From: Ruminococcus flavefaciens ATCC 19208
GTDB lineage: Bacteria; Bacillota; Clostridia; Oscillospirales; Ruminococcaceae
Reading direction: 5' to 3'
Length of the DNA: 64,000 nt
Assembly: GCF_000518765.1 (NCBI RefSeq)
Contig: NZ_JAEF01000007.1
Coordinates: forward strand, 1-64,000
Made by a program: the position numbers and the translations under genes. Each line of letters opens with the position of its first letter. Position 1 is the first letter of the stretch. Shown piece by piece: positions 32,437 through 40,999 of this stretch. Below the pieces are notes generated by a model that saw only the letters and a program-made list of their open reading frames with translations, was not told the DNA's origin and did not search any database.

Positions 32437-35400
32437 ATGAAAAAAATCACAGCCGCAGTAATTGCGGCGATAATGAGCGTTTCATCAGCTTTTTGCTGCT
32501 CTCTTACAGTTTCTGAGGCGGCAGTTCCTCAGATAATTTCTCTTGAGGACAATAATGTTAAACAATCGGGTACCTGCGGAGCGGATGCCAGATGGGAATT
32601 GAACGGCGGCAAGCTTACGATCACGGGTACGGGAAAGCTTGTTAACTGGATGTCCTCGGATAAGGTACCGTGGAACACCTACAGAGGTCAGATCAATTCT
32701 GTTGAGGTCGGCAGCGGTATAACAAGTATAGGTCCGTATGCTTTTATGGCTTGTACAAGGCTTACATCTGTAAATCTTTCAAATACAGTCACAGATATCG
32801 GCATGAGTGCTTTCAATTCCTGTACAGCACTCAGCTCTGTTGAAATGCCTGTAAGTGTTACTACTGTGGGCAGAGAGTCGTTTAAAGCCTGTTCTTCGCT
32901 GAGAAGCATTACGATCTATAATTCAAAATGCAGTATAGTAGGAGATTCGTTGACTATCTGCAACAGCTATTCAGGCTCGAAAGGCTCGTATAACGGTGTT
33001 ATCAGAGGATATGAGGGCTCTCCTGCGCAGACATATGCCAAAACCTTTGGCTATCAGTTTCAGGTTCTGAGCGGTCAGCCGCCTGTTGCTACAACAACGA
33101 CTGCAAAGCCGACAACGACAACGACGACTACCACTACAACTACAACTACAACAACAACCACTACAACAACAACTACTACAACTACAACAACAACGACCAC
33201 AACATCTGCTTTTGTTTCGAGTGTAAGTGCTGATATCAAAGTAGGAAAAAATCCTTTCAAGACCACCTATACAATGGGTGAGAATATTGATCTCAGCGGC
33301 GGAACCGTTATACGTTCGTACAGGGAGTTCTACAGTGACGGAAAATACAGAGATGTTTTGCTTGATCCTCTTGACATGAAAGAGGCAACTTATTGGAGAG
33401 ACGGAGTATACATAAATACCGATGGCTTCAACAGCTATGAGGCAGGCAGGTATAAGATAAAGGTCGGCTATACTTATTCCGACTCTACAGCGTTTACGGA
33501 ATTTGAAGTGGAGGTTGAACCGCCAAAGACAACAACTACCACAACTACCACAACTACCACAACTACAACGACCACCACAACCACATCTACCACTACAACT
33601 ACTACCACCTCTGCAACAACAGAGACTACGACAACTTCTTTAGTTGTGGTAAGTGTAAATCCGAAGATAGATATAGATAATCTTCCGGATAAGACCACCT
33701 ATACCATAGGTGAGGAGCTTGATTTCAGCGGCGGTTCGGTAATAAGATGGTACACTGAGTATTACAATGACGGTACACACGCCGATGTTTTCCTTGACAG
33801 TCTGGCTATGGACGAGCTTTCATTCTGGAGAGACGGAGTATATATCAATACTTCCGCCTATGACAAGAACCGTGAAGGAAAATATACCATAAACATCGGA
33901 TATTCAGTTGGAGGAAGCGTTGTATATACGGATTATGAGGTAGAGGTCATAAGACCGCTGACTACCACTACTACGACCACAACGACTACCACAACAACTA
34001 CAACGGAGACTACGACCACAACTACGATGGTATATGTTGAAAGAATAGAGGCAGGGCTTGAGATAGGTCATATGCCGTATAAGACAACTTATACCACAGG
34101 AGAAGAGCTTGATCTCAGCGGCGGTACACTTATACGCTCTTACAGAGAGATATTCAGCGACGGTACATATAAGGATAATTACTTTGACTCTGTTGATATG
34201 AACAAGGTCTCTAAAAGGAAAAACGGTATAAGTCTTGATGATATTGAGTTTGAGAATACAACAGAGGGAATGTGCAATATAAGATTTACTTATATTTACA
34301 TGGATTCCGAAGCTTTTGTCGAGCTGCCCATAAAGGTGGAGGCTCCTGTAACAACGACAACAACTACTACAACGACTACCACTACAACTACAACTACAAC
34401 AACTACCACCACCACACCTAAGGGCGTAAAACCGTTCATACGCATAGAATCACTTCCCGAAAAGGTGGACTATGATATATATGAACGATATGACCTTACA
34501 GGCGGTAAGGTAAGGATAGGTCATATTGACGCCAACGGTAAGGAAAAATCAGAGGTCGTTCCCATGAATGATCCGAGAATAGTTAAAAAGACGGATTATA
34601 AATTCGATGTAAGAGGAGAGTATACATTTATTCTTAGCTACAACGAAAACGGCATCACTGTTACTGAGTCTTTCACTATGACCGTTGGTATGATAAAGCA
34701 GACGACAACAACTACAACAACAACTACAACAACAACTACAACAACCACGACTACAACGACGGCTACTACAACTACAGAACCTGTAACTACTACAAACGAT
34801 CCGCATTATACGGCTTCTGTTGAGATAGTAAGAATGCCCCATCAGACGGAGTATGAGATAGGTGAGGAATTAGACCTGTCAGGTCTGTATGTATCTGTTT
34901 ATCATACACAGGGCGGTGTTACCGAGCGTATTTACAGAAGCGACAGAGTTGCTTCAAGTCCCGACCGCTATGATGTAAGCGGATTTGACAGCCTTACTGC
35001 GGGCGTTAAGACTATCACAGTAACTTATAAGTCGTTTAATAATAATGCAAACGAATGGGTTTATGCATCAACAGAGTTCACGGTCGAGGTCAAAGAGAAG
35101 GAAACCACCACCACAACTACTACAACCACTACGACTACCACTACAACGACAACAACAGAAACAACTACAACCACTACCACAGCTCCGCCTGAGCCTGAGG
35201 TAGTGCTCGGAGATGTAAACGGTGACGGCAAGGTGGATTCAGTCGATGCCAGCAGGATACTTAAAGAATATGCCCTTGTTTCTACGGGATACAGCTCAAT
35301 ACTGAACGAAAAGCAGAAGGCGGCAGCCGATGTTGACGGAAGCGGAAGGATAGATTCCATTGATGCATCTGATGTACTTGCGTTCTATTCTTACGTTTCG

Positions 35401-35442
35401 GGCGGCGGTACTGTTACCGATATGAGAAAGTGGCTGAAATAA
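32437..35442 (+). CDS. Giant BspA-LRR / poly-Thr / Ig-like repeat protein with dockerin
   Basis: A 1001-residue protein: signal peptide, LRR domain (about 35-210) paralogous to the neighbour, then five Ig-like modules (Big_3-like; pattern TTYTxGEELDLSGGxxIRxY, DGVYIN, GKYTINIGY) separated by six poly-Thr linkers of about 20-35 residues, and a dockerin (DVNGDGKVDSVDASRILKEYA, DVDGSGRIDSIDASDVLAFY). The Thr runs mix ACA, ACT, ACC and ACG codons. The protein is probably an extended, flexible surface or cellulosomal stalk. A GTG 24 nt upstream is possible, but ATGGAG precedes this ATG by 9 nt and the signal peptide starts here. Confidence 0.9.
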   Translation: MKKITAAVIAAIMSVSSAFCCSLTVSEAAVPQIISLEDNNVKQSGTCGADARWELNGGKLTITGTGKLVNWMSSDKVPWNTYRGQINSVEVGSGITSIGPYAFMACTRLTSVNLSNTVTDIGMSAFNSCTALSSVEMPVSVTTVGRESFKACSSLRSITIYNSKCSIVGDSLTICNSYSGSKGSYNGVIRGYEGSPAQTYAKTFGYQFQVLSGQPPVATTTTAKPTTTTTTTTTTTTTTTTTTTTTTTTTTTTTTTSAFVSSVSADIKVGKNPFKTTYTMGENIDLSGGTVIRSYREFYSDGKYRDVLLDPLDMKEATYWRDGVYINTDGFNSYEAGRYKIKVGYTYSDSTAFTEFEVEVEPPKTTTTTTTTTTTTTTTTTTTSTTTTTTTSATTETTTTSLVVVSVNPKIDIDNLPDKTTYTIGEELDFSGGSVIRWYTEYYNDGTHADVFLDSLAMDELSFWRDGVYINTSAYDKNREGKYTINIGYSVGGSVVYTDYEVEVIRPLTTTTTTTTTTTTTTTETTTTTTMVYVERIEAGLEIGHMPYKTTYTTGEELDLSGGTLIRSYREIFSDGTYKDNYFDSVDMNKVSKRKNGISLDDIEFENTTEGMCNIRFTYIYMDSEAFVELPIKVEAPVTTTTTTTTTTTTTTTTTTTTTTPKGVKPFIRIESLPEKVDYDIYERYDLTGGKVRIGHIDANGKEKSEVVPMNDPRIVKKTDYKFDVRGEYTFILSYNENGITVTESFTMTVGMIKQTTTTTTTTTTTTTTTTTTTTATTTTEPVTTTNDPHYTASVEIVRMPHQTEYEIGEELDLSGLYVSVYHTQGGVTERIYRSDRVASSPDRYDVSGFDSLTAGVKTITVTYKSFNNNANEWVYASTEFTVEVKEKETTTTTTTTTTTTTTTTTTETTTTTTTAPPEPEVVLGDVNGDGKVDSVDASRILKEYALVSTGYSSILNEKQKAAADVDGSGRIDSIDASDVLAFYSYVSGGGTVTDMRKWLK

Positions 35443-35506
35443 TAGCTAAGTATCTATGACAAAATCCCATGCAATAATGGGAAAAATCACAAAAAATAAT
35501 GAAAAC

Positions 35507-35549
35507 GGACGGCTTTTTGAGGATCACCCTTGACAAGCCGTCCTTTTTT
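35507..35549 (+). terminator. Terminator overlapping the rpsL promoter
   Basis: GGACGGCTT (35507-35515) pairs with AAGCCGTCC (35535-35543), followed by TTTTTT. The loop and right arm hold the -35 and spacer of the next promoter. Confidence 0.88.
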
Positions 35550-35558
35550 GGGTATAAT
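35530..35558 (+). promoter_or_regulatory. Promoter of the str operon (rpsL)
   Basis: TTGACA (35530-35535), 17 nt, TATAAT (35553-35558). The -35 lies in the terminator loop and its last A is the first base of the right arm. Confidence 0.85.
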
Positions 35559-35629
35559 ATATCAGTGCGCAGACTCTATACCTTTTTATGGAAGGTCTGA
35601 CGCTTATATTATTGAAAAGGAGGAAAAAT

Positions 35630-36046
35630 ATGCCTACATTTAACCAGCTCGTTCGTAAGGGAAGAAAGGATCTTGAGACAAAGTCTACAGCTCCTGCACT
35701 TCAGAAGGGTTACAATGCAAAGAAGAAGACACAGATCAACCAGAGCTCACCTCAGAAGAGAGGCGTTTGCACTGCTGTAAGAACTGCTACACCTAAGAAG
35801 CCTAACTCAGCTATGAGAAAGATCGCCAGAGTTAAGCTCACAAACGGTTACGAAGTAACTTCTTACATCCCGGGTATCGGTCACAACCTTCAGGAGCACA
35901 GCGTTGTTCTCATCAGAGGCGGACGTGTTAAGGATCTCCCTGGTGTGCGTTACCACATCATCAGAGGTACTCTTGATGCACAGGGCGTTGCTAACCGTAA
36001 TCAGGCTCGTTCCAAGTACGGTGCTAAGAAGCCTAAGCAGAAGTAA
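35630..36046 (+). CDS. rpsL: Ribosomal protein S12
   Basis: A 138-residue S12 of the 30S decoding centre. The conserved core is present: [19 protein letters not shown], the loop [20 protein letters not shown] and [10 protein letters not shown]. Lys is present at the positions where streptomycin-resistance changes occur (TPKKPNS and GRVKDLP), so the sequence looks streptomycin-sensitive in type. An in-frame upstream ATG is rejected because this one has AAGGAGG 8 nt upstream and gives the normal N-terminus ([12 protein letters not shown]). First gene of rpsL-rpsG-fusA. Confidence 0.98.
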   Translation: MPTFNQLVRKGRKDLETKSTAPALQKGYNAKKKTQINQSSPQKRGVCTAVRTATPKKPNSAMRKIARVKLTNGYEVTSYIPGIGHNLQEHSVVLIRGGRVKDLPGVRYHIIRGTLDAQGVANRNQARSKYGAKKPKQK

Positions 36047-36276
36047 GATACTTCAGAGCAGTCAGCGGCAGGCTGCATGAATAAAGCCGCATATTATCAA
36101 TTAAATAGGATAACTACTACCGCAGGGTAATGCGGAGATCATATAGATTTATTCGATAGATCCTCTGCATTGGCTCCTGACACACCGATCGGCGAAGCAA
36201 TGCCGGTGTACGGCAGTAACCGATCAGGTTTGAGTACCTATGAATTCATCAATCTATATGAAGGAGGGAAGCGAAA
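36047..36276 (+). promoter_or_regulatory. Structured rpsL-rpsG spacer, candidate ribosomal-protein leader
   Basis: A 230-nt spacer, long for an r-protein operon. TCATATAGATT (36139-36149) pairs with AATCTATATGA (36251-36261) over 11 bp, and the 3' arm touches the rpsG ribosome site AAGGAGGG. Inside are competing stems: GCATTG (36167-36172)/CAATGC (36198-36203), ACACCG (36182-36187)/CGGTGT (36204-36209) and GATCGG (36187-36192)/CCGATC (36220-36225). In E. coli S7 represses translation at this position; whether this RNA binds S7 is untested. Confidence 0.6.
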
Positions 36277-36747
36277 ATGCCAAGAAGAGGTAAAATCGCA
36301 AAGCGTGATGTATTACAGGATCCTGTATACAATTCAAAGCTCGTTACACGTCTCATCAACAATATCATGTTAGACGGTAAGAAGGGCGTTGCGCAGAAAA
36401 TAGTTTACGGTGCATTTGAGATCGTAGCTGAAAAGACAGGCAAGGATGCTCTTGAGGTGTTCGAGCAGGCTATGGAGAATATCATGCCTGAGCTCGAGGT
36501 AAAGGCTCGCCGTCTCGGTGGTGCTACTTATCAGGTTCCTATGGAGGTTCGTCCTGAGAGAAGACAGACTCTCGGTCTCCGCTGGATCACTAAGTACTCC
36601 AGAGAGAGAAACGAGAAGACCATGAAGGAAAGACTTGCAGGTGAGATCCTCGACGCTCTTAACGGCACAGGCGGTGCTTGCAAGAAGCGCGACGATACAC
36701 ACAAGATGGCAGAGGCAAACAAGGCGTTTGCTCACTACCGCTGGTAA
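36277..36747 (+). CDS. rpsG: Ribosomal protein S7
   Basis: A 156-residue S7, primary binder of the 3' domain of 16S rRNA. Typical features: [56 protein letters not shown], and the end [13 protein letters not shown]. The length is standard for bacteria. AAGGAGGG ribosome site close to a long-range stem in the spacer. It lies 24 nt upstream of fusA. Confidence 0.98.
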   Translation: MPRRGKIAKRDVLQDPVYNSKLVTRLINNIMLDGKKGVAQKIVYGAFEIVAEKTGKDALEVFEQAMENIMPELEVKARRLGGATYQVPMEVRPERRQTLGLRWITKYSRERNEKTMKERLAGEILDALNGTGGACKKRDDTHKMAEANKAFAHYRW

Positions 36748-36771
36748 GCGTCATTGTAAAAGGAGTAAATT

Positions 36772-38850
36772 ATGTCAAGAGATTGTTCACTTGAAAATAC
36801 AAGAAATATCGGCATAATGGCCCACATTGACGCAGGTAAGACCACAACCACAGAGCGTATCCTTTTCTACACAGGTGTTAACCACAAGATCGGTGAAACA
36901 CACGAAGGTTCCGCTACTATGGACTGGATGGAGCAGGAGCAGGAGAGAGGTATCACAATTACTTCCGCTGCTACTACTTGCTACTGGGCAGGCCACAGAC
37001 TTAACATCATCGACACACCTGGCCACGTTGACTTTACAGTAGAGGTTGAGCGTTCACTTCGTGTACTCGACGGTTCTGTAACAGTTCTCTGTGCTAAGGG
37101 CGGCGTTGAGCCACAGTCAGAAACAGTTTGGAGACAGGCTGATAACTATAAGGTACCACGTATGGCTTATGTAAATAAGATGGACATTATGGGTGCCAAC
37201 TTCTATCATGTTATTGACATGATGAAGGACAGACTTAAGTGTAATGCTGTTCCGATCCAGCTCCCTATCGGTGCTGAGGACGAATTCAGAGGTATTATCG
37301 ACCTCGTTGAGATGAAGGCTTACATTTATACAAACGATCTCGGTACAGACATCAAGGTTGAAGATATCCCTGATGATATGAAGGAGATCGCTCAGAAGTA
37401 CCACGATGAAATGGTTGAGCACGTTGCTGAGCAGGACGAAGCCCTCATGGAGAAATACTTTGAGGAAGGCGAGCTTACTCAGGAAGAGATCAAGACCTGC
37501 ATCAGAAAGGCTACTATAGCTAACCACATGGTTCCTGTAACCTGCGGTACTTCATATAAGAACAAGGGTGTTCAGAAGCTCCTCGATGCTATCATCGACT
37601 ATATGCCTTCACCACTCGACGTTCCTGCTATCAAGGGTGTTAACCCTGATACAGAGCAGGAGGAGGACAGACCTTCTTCTGATGACGAGCCATTCTCAGC
37701 TCTCGCATTCAAGATCGCTACTGATCCATTCGTTGGTAAGCTTGCGTTCTTCCGTGTATATTCAGGCGTAGTTAATCAGGGTGATACAGTTCTCAACGCT
37801 ACAAAGGACACTAAGGAGCGTTTCGGCCGTATCGTTCAGATGCACGCTAACCACAGAAAGGACCTCACAACTGTTTACTCAGGCGATATCGCTGCAGCTG
37901 TTGGTCTTAAGAATACAACTACAGGTGATACACTCTGTGATGAAAAGCATCCTATCATTCTCGAGTCTATGGAATTCCCGGAGCCTGTTATCCAGCTCGC
38001 TATCGAGCCTAAGACAAAGGCTGGTCAGGAAAAGATGGGTATCGCTCTCGCAAAGCTTGCTGAAGAGGATCCTACTTTCAAGACATGGACAGACGAGGAA
38101 ACAGGACAGACTATCATCGCAGGTATGGGTGAGCTTCACCTCGATATCATCGTTGACCGTCTCCTTCGTGAGTTCAAGGTAGAGGCTAACGTTGGTGCTC
38201 CTCAGGTTGCTTATAAGGAAACAATCAAGGGCAGCGCAGACATCGACTACAAGTACAAGAAGCAGTCTGGTGGTTCAGGTCAGTACGGTCACGTTAAGAT
38301 CAGAGTTACTCCTAACGAGTCAGGTAAGGGCTATGAGTTCACAAACGCTGTTGTCGGCGGTTCTATTCCTAAGGAATATATTCCTGCTGTTGACGCAGGT
38401 ATCCAGGGCGCAATGAAGGCCGGTATCCTTGCAGGCTACGAAGTAGTTGACGTTAAGGTAGAGCTTTACGATGGATCATACCACGAAGTTGACTCGTCAG
38501 AAATGGCATTCAAGATCGCAGGTTCTATCGCATTCAAGGAAGCTCTCAAGCAGGCTAACGCAGTTCTCATGGAGCCTGTTATGAAGGTTGCAGTTATCGT
38601 TCCTGATGAATATCTCGGAACAGTTATCGGTGACCTCAGCTCACGTCGTGGACAGATCCAGGGACAGGAGTCAAGATCAGGTTCAATCCAGGTCGACGCT
38701 CTCGTACCACTTTCAGAAATGTTCGGTTACACAAGCGACCTCCGTTCAAATACACAGGGTCGTGGACAGTACACAATGGAACCACACAGCTATGAGGAAG
38801 TTCCGAAGAGCATTGCTGAAAAGATCATGGCTAACAGAGCTAAGAACTGA
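36772..38850 (+). CDS. fusA: Elongation factor G
   Basis: A 692-residue translational GTPase driving ribosomal translocation. G1 [15 protein letters not shown] (about 17-30), switch [10 protein letters not shown]3 DTPGHVDF, G4 NKMDIMGA. Domains II-V follow, including the IV/V junction with [20 protein letters not shown]. Length and motifs are standard. AAGGAG ribosome site. Unusually, it is followed not by tuf directly but by six micro-ORFs in 840 nt. Confidence 0.98.
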   Translation: MSRDCSLENTRNIGIMAHIDAGKTTTTERILFYTGVNHKIGETHEGSATMDWMEQEQERGITITSAATTCYWAGHRLNIIDTPGHVDFTVEVERSLRVLDGSVTVLCAKGGVEPQSETVWRQADNYKVPRMAYVNKMDIMGANFYHVIDMMKDRLKCNAVPIQLPIGAEDEFRGIIDLVEMKAYIYTNDLGTDIKVEDIPDDMKEIAQKYHDEMVEHVAEQDEALMEKYFEEGELTQEEIKTCIRKATIANHMVPVTCGTSYKNKGVQKLLDAIIDYMPSPLDVPAIKGVNPDTEQEEDRPSSDDEPFSALAFKIATDPFVGKLAFFRVYSGVVNQGDTVLNATKDTKERFGRIVQMHANHRKDLTTVYSGDIAAAVGLKNTTTGDTLCDEKHPIILESMEFPEPVIQLAIEPKTKAGQEKMGIALAKLAEEDPTFKTWTDEETGQTIIAGMGELHLDIIVDRLLREFKVEANVGAPQVAYKETIKGSADIDYKYKKQSGGSGQYGHVKIRVTPNESGKGYEFTNAVVGGSIPKEYIPAVDAGIQGAMKAGILAGYEVVDVKVELYDGSYHEVDSSEMAFKIAGSIAFKEALKQANAVLMEPVMKVAVIVPDEYLGTVIGDLSSRRGQIQGQESRSGSIQVDALVPLSEMFGYTSDLRSNTQGRGQYTMEPHSYEEVPKSIAEKIMANRAKN

Positions 38851-38873
38851 TAGTTCAATTAAGGTATACAAAT

Positions 38874-38942
38874 ATGCTTGAATGGTTAAGAAAAATATTC
38901 AGCGGCGGAGGCTGTGGCGGCGGTGGCGGACACAGCTTCTGA
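38874..38942 (+). CDS. Micropeptide 1 of the fusA-tuf array
   Basis: 22 codons. The peptide begins MLEWLRKIF, a short amphipathic helix (hydrophobic face L2, W4, L5, I8, F9; charges E3, R6, K7), continues as a Gly-rich stretch with a single Cys at position 14, and ends GGHSF. AAGGTATA lies about 9 nt upstream of the ATG, 23 nt after the fusA stop. It would be co-transcribed with fusA, as no promoter is seen. It resembles no family I know. The Cys is unique among the five copies. Coding status is supported by the parallel copies below. Confidence 0.75.
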   Translation: MLEWLRKIFSGGGCGGGGGHSF

Positions 38943-38975
38943 TAAACTGCTGATGCACAAAAAGGTATAATAAAT

Positions 38976-39041
38976 ATGCTTGATTGGTTAAGAAGAATTT
39001 TCGGCGGCGGAAGCAGCGGCAGTGGCGGACACAGCTTCTGA
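38976..39041 (+). CDS. Micropeptide 2 of the fusA-tuf array
   Basis: 21 codons: starts MLDWLRRIFGGG, then a Ser/Gly run, and ends GGHSF. It differs from copy 1 by E3D, K7R and by Ser for Cys and some Gly. AAAAAGGTATA is upstream at the usual spacing; the distance from the previous stop is 33 nt. It is nearly identical to copy 3 at the DNA level, indicating a recent duplication or gene conversion. Confidence 0.78.
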   Translation: MLDWLRRIFGGGSSGSGGHSF

Positions 39042-39074
39042 TAAACTGCTGATGCACAAAAAGGTATAATAAAT

Positions 39075-39140
39075 ATGCTTGATTGGTTAAGAAGAATTTT
39101 CGGCGGCGGAAGCAGCAGCAGTGGCGGACACAGCTTCTGA
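39075..39140 (+). CDS. Micropeptide 3 of the fusA-tuf array
   Basis: 21 codons, identical in protein to copy 2 except Gly15 to Ser (GGC to AGC). Same AAAAAGGTATA ribosome region and TGATAA double stop. The two copies share the full 99-nt period almost without change. Confidence 0.78.
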   Translation: MLDWLRRIFGGGSSSSGGHSF

Positions 39141-39172
39141 TAAACTGCTGATGAACAAAAAGGTATACGAAT

Positions 39173-39235
39173 ATGTTTGAATGGTTAAAAAGACTATTTG
39201 GCGGCCACAGCGGTGGCGGCGGAGGCTGGTTTTGA
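39173..39235 (+). CDS. Micropeptide 4 of the fusA-tuf array
   Basis: 20 codons: starts MFEWLKRLFGG, then HS moved to positions 12-13, five Gly, and ends GWF. The first nine residues keep the pattern of the others by conservative changes (L2F, R6K, I8L). The C-terminal aromatic is kept although the HSF tail is replaced by GWF. Spacing to the previous stop is 32 nt. Confidence 0.75.
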   Translation: MFEWLKRLFGGHSGGGGGWF

Positions 39236-39267
39236 TAACCCGCTGATACACAAAAGGGTATACGAAT

Positions 39268-39336
39268 ATGCTTAAATGGTTAATAAGTTTATTTTCAGGT
39301 AACGGAAGCGGTGGCGGTTCCAGTCATAGCTTCTGA
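39268..39336 (+). CDS. Micropeptide 5 of the fusA-tuf array
   Basis: 22 codons: starts MLKWLISLFSG, then an Asn/Gly/Ser-rich middle, and ends SSHSF. It is the most diverged copy at codon level (TTA, TCA, GGT, CAT), yet W4, L5, F9 and the HSF tail are kept. It has fewer charges, only K3. AAAAGGGTATA is upstream. Confidence 0.75.
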   Translation: MLKWLISLFSGNGSGGGSSHSF

Positions 39337-39425
39337 TCATCTGCTGATGCACTGAAATAATAATTAATTTTGCGAAACTATTTTTAAAACATCTTTTTAA
39401 ATAATATAATAAGGAGCGATATGAA

Positions 39426-39515
39426 ATGATTCCAGTAATTCCATGGATTATATACTATCTCATGACACACGGTAATAGCAGTGATGACACACATTACAGC
39501 TTTGGTGCTGACTGA
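39426..39515 (+). CDS. Micropeptide 6, divergent member before tuf
   Basis: 29 codons: starts MIPVIPWIIYYLMTHG, a strongly hydrophobic and aromatic segment, then a Ser/Asp stretch and HYSFGAD at the end. The HxSF motif echoes the HSF tail of the tandem peptides. AAGGAGCGAT, the best ribosome site of the array, is 9 nt upstream. An overlapping ATG 5 nt earlier gives only a two-codon frame. It lies 175 nt before tuf. Relation to the others is inferred from place and motif only. Confidence 0.6.
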   Translation: MIPVIPWIIYYLMTHGNSSDDTHYSFGAD

Positions 39516-39615
39516 TAATCAGTATTAACCGATGTTTTTTATACGGCAATAGCTGTATTAACAGGCAAAAATTATAAAAACACACGTTTCAGGAGAGATT
39601 TTTTTACTGAAACAC

Positions 39616-39644
39616 TTGAATTTACAGAAATAATCTGATATAAT
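39616..39644 (+). promoter_or_regulatory. Promoter of tuf
   Basis: TTGAAT (39616-39621), 17 nt, TATAAT (39639-39644), 46 nt before tuf. tuf can thus be transcribed apart from the peptide array. Confidence 0.75.
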
Positions 39645-39690
39645 ACTAATATACAGATTTCTGAAATCTATTCTAAGGAGGAATTTCCCA

Positions 39691-40890
39691 ATGGCTAAGG
39701 CTAAATTTGAAAGAACCAAACCACATGTAAACATTGGTACAATCGGACACGTTGACCACGGTAAGACAACTCTTACTGCTGCTATCACAAAGACTCTCGC
39801 TCTGAAGGGTCAGGCTCAGTATGAGGCTTACGATATGATCGATAAGGCTCCAGAAGAGAGAGAGCGTGGTATCACAATCAATACAGCACACGTTGAGTAC
39901 GAGACAGACAAGCGTCACTATGCTCACGTTGACTGCCCAGGTCACGCTGACTACGTAAAGAACATGATCACAGGTGCTGCTCAGATGGATGGTGCTATCC
40001 TCGTTGTTGCTGCTTCTGATGGTCCTATGGCTCAGACAAGAGAGCATATCCTTCTCGCTCGTCAGGTTGGCGTTCCTGCAATCGTTGTATTCATGAACAA
40101 GGCTGACCAGGTTGACGACGAAGAGCTCCTCGAGCTCGTTGAGATGGACATCCGTGACCTTCTCACAAGCTATGATTTCCCTGGCGACGACACACCTATC
40201 ATCAAGGGTTCAGCTCTTGCAGCTCTTAACGCTCCTGATGATCTTAACGATCCTGCTTACAAGCCAATACTCGACCTCATGGACGCTGTTGATGAGTACA
40301 TCCCAAGCCCTGAGAGAGACGATGCTAAGCCATTCCTTATGCCTATCGAGGATACAATGACTATTTCTGGTCGTGGTACTGTTGTTACAGGTAGAGTAGA
40401 GCGTGGAAAGCTCAACGTAAACGAGCCTGTTGAGATCGTTGGTCTTTCTGACGAGAAGCTCAACACAGTTGTTACAGGTCTTGAAATGTTCAGAAAGACT
40501 CTTGACTTCTGTGAGGCTGGTGATAACGTTGGTGCACTTCTCCGTGGTATCACAAGAGATCAGGTTGAGCGTGGACAGGTTCTTTGTAAGCCAGGCTCAA
40601 TTCACCCACACACAAAGTTCAGCGGTCAGGTTTACGTACTGAAGAAGGAAGAGGGCGGTCGTCATACTCCTTTCTTCAACAACTACAGACCTCAGTTCTA
40701 CTTCAGAACAACTGACGTTACTGGCGTTGTAACTCTTCCTGCTGATAAGGAAATGTGTATGCCTGGCGATAACGTTGCTATGGACGTTGAGCTCATCACT
40801 CCTATCGCTATCGAAGAAGGACTCCGTTTCGCTATCCGTGAGGGTGGTAGAACAGTTGGTTCAGGCGTTGTTACAAAGATCAACGAATAA
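39691..40890 (+). CDS. tuf: Elongation factor Tu
   Basis: A 399-residue GTPase that brings aminoacyl-tRNA to the ribosome. G1 [14 protein letters not shown] (about 18-30), switch [16 protein letters not shown]3 [16 protein letters not shown]4 MNKADQVD, and the three-domain length. The C-terminal end is [21 protein letters not shown]-like and standard. AAGGAGG ribosome site. Own promoter and terminator separate it from fusA and the ABC genes. Confidence 0.98.
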   Translation: MAKAKFERTKPHVNIGTIGHVDHGKTTLTAAITKTLALKGQAQYEAYDMIDKAPEERERGITINTAHVEYETDKRHYAHVDCPGHADYVKNMITGAAQMDGAILVVAASDGPMAQTREHILLARQVGVPAIVVFMNKADQVDDEELLELVEMDIRDLLTSYDFPGDDTPIIKGSALAALNAPDDLNDPAYKPILDLMDAVDEYIPSPERDDAKPFLMPIEDTMTISGRGTVVTGRVERGKLNVNEPVEIVGLSDEKLNTVVTGLEMFRKTLDFCEAGDNVGALLRGITRDQVERGQVLCKPGSIHPHTKFSGQVYVLKKEEGGRHTPFFNNYRPQFYFRTTDVTGVVTLPADKEMCMPGDNVAMDVELITPIAIEEGLRFAIREGGRTVGSGVVTKINE

Positions 40891-40920
40891 TTTCGTAATC
40901 ATATAAATAATAACGACTTT

Positions 40921-40953
40921 AGGCGGTCGTGCTTATAGCATGGCCGCCTTTTT
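40921..40953 (+). terminator. Terminator of tuf
   Basis: AGGCGGTCGTGC (40921-40932) / GCATGGCCGCCT (40938-40949) with two G-U pairs, followed by TTTT. Confidence 0.88.
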
Positions 40954-40999
40954 ACATTTTAGTACATTGTTATAAAATAGTCAAAGGCAGGTCGATATA

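Larger units (their letters stand above)
38861..39336 (+). repeat. Tandem gene-repeat array between fusA and tuf
   Basis: Five units of 95-102 nt, each with AAGGTATA, about 5-8 nt, ATATG, a 20-22-codon ORF and a TGATAA or TGATCA end. The next conserved block is CTGCTGATGCAC(A). Units 2 and 3 are nearly identical; units 4 and 5 diverge at synonymous and conservative sites. All length differences inside the ORFs are multiples of three. Confidence 0.9.

Noticed and set aside
33075-33698. Poly-Val reading frames on the minus strand opposite the Thr tracts
   Set aside because: They are the antisense of ACN threonine codons within a well-supported dockerin gene; no ribosome site.
38861-39336. Reading the fusA-tuf repeats as a pure structural RNA or minisatellite
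   Set aside because: Indels are in multiples of three, each unit keeps ATG, stop and ribosome site, and amino-acid pattern is kept more than codons. An RNA role in addition is not excluded.
38874-39336. Micropeptides as a microcin B17-like or other RiPP precursor set
   Set aside because: The Gly/Ser/Cys content is suggestive, but no cyclodehydratase, radical-SAM maturase or lanthipeptide synthetase lies nearby; MtaB is a tRNA enzyme. Not claimed.
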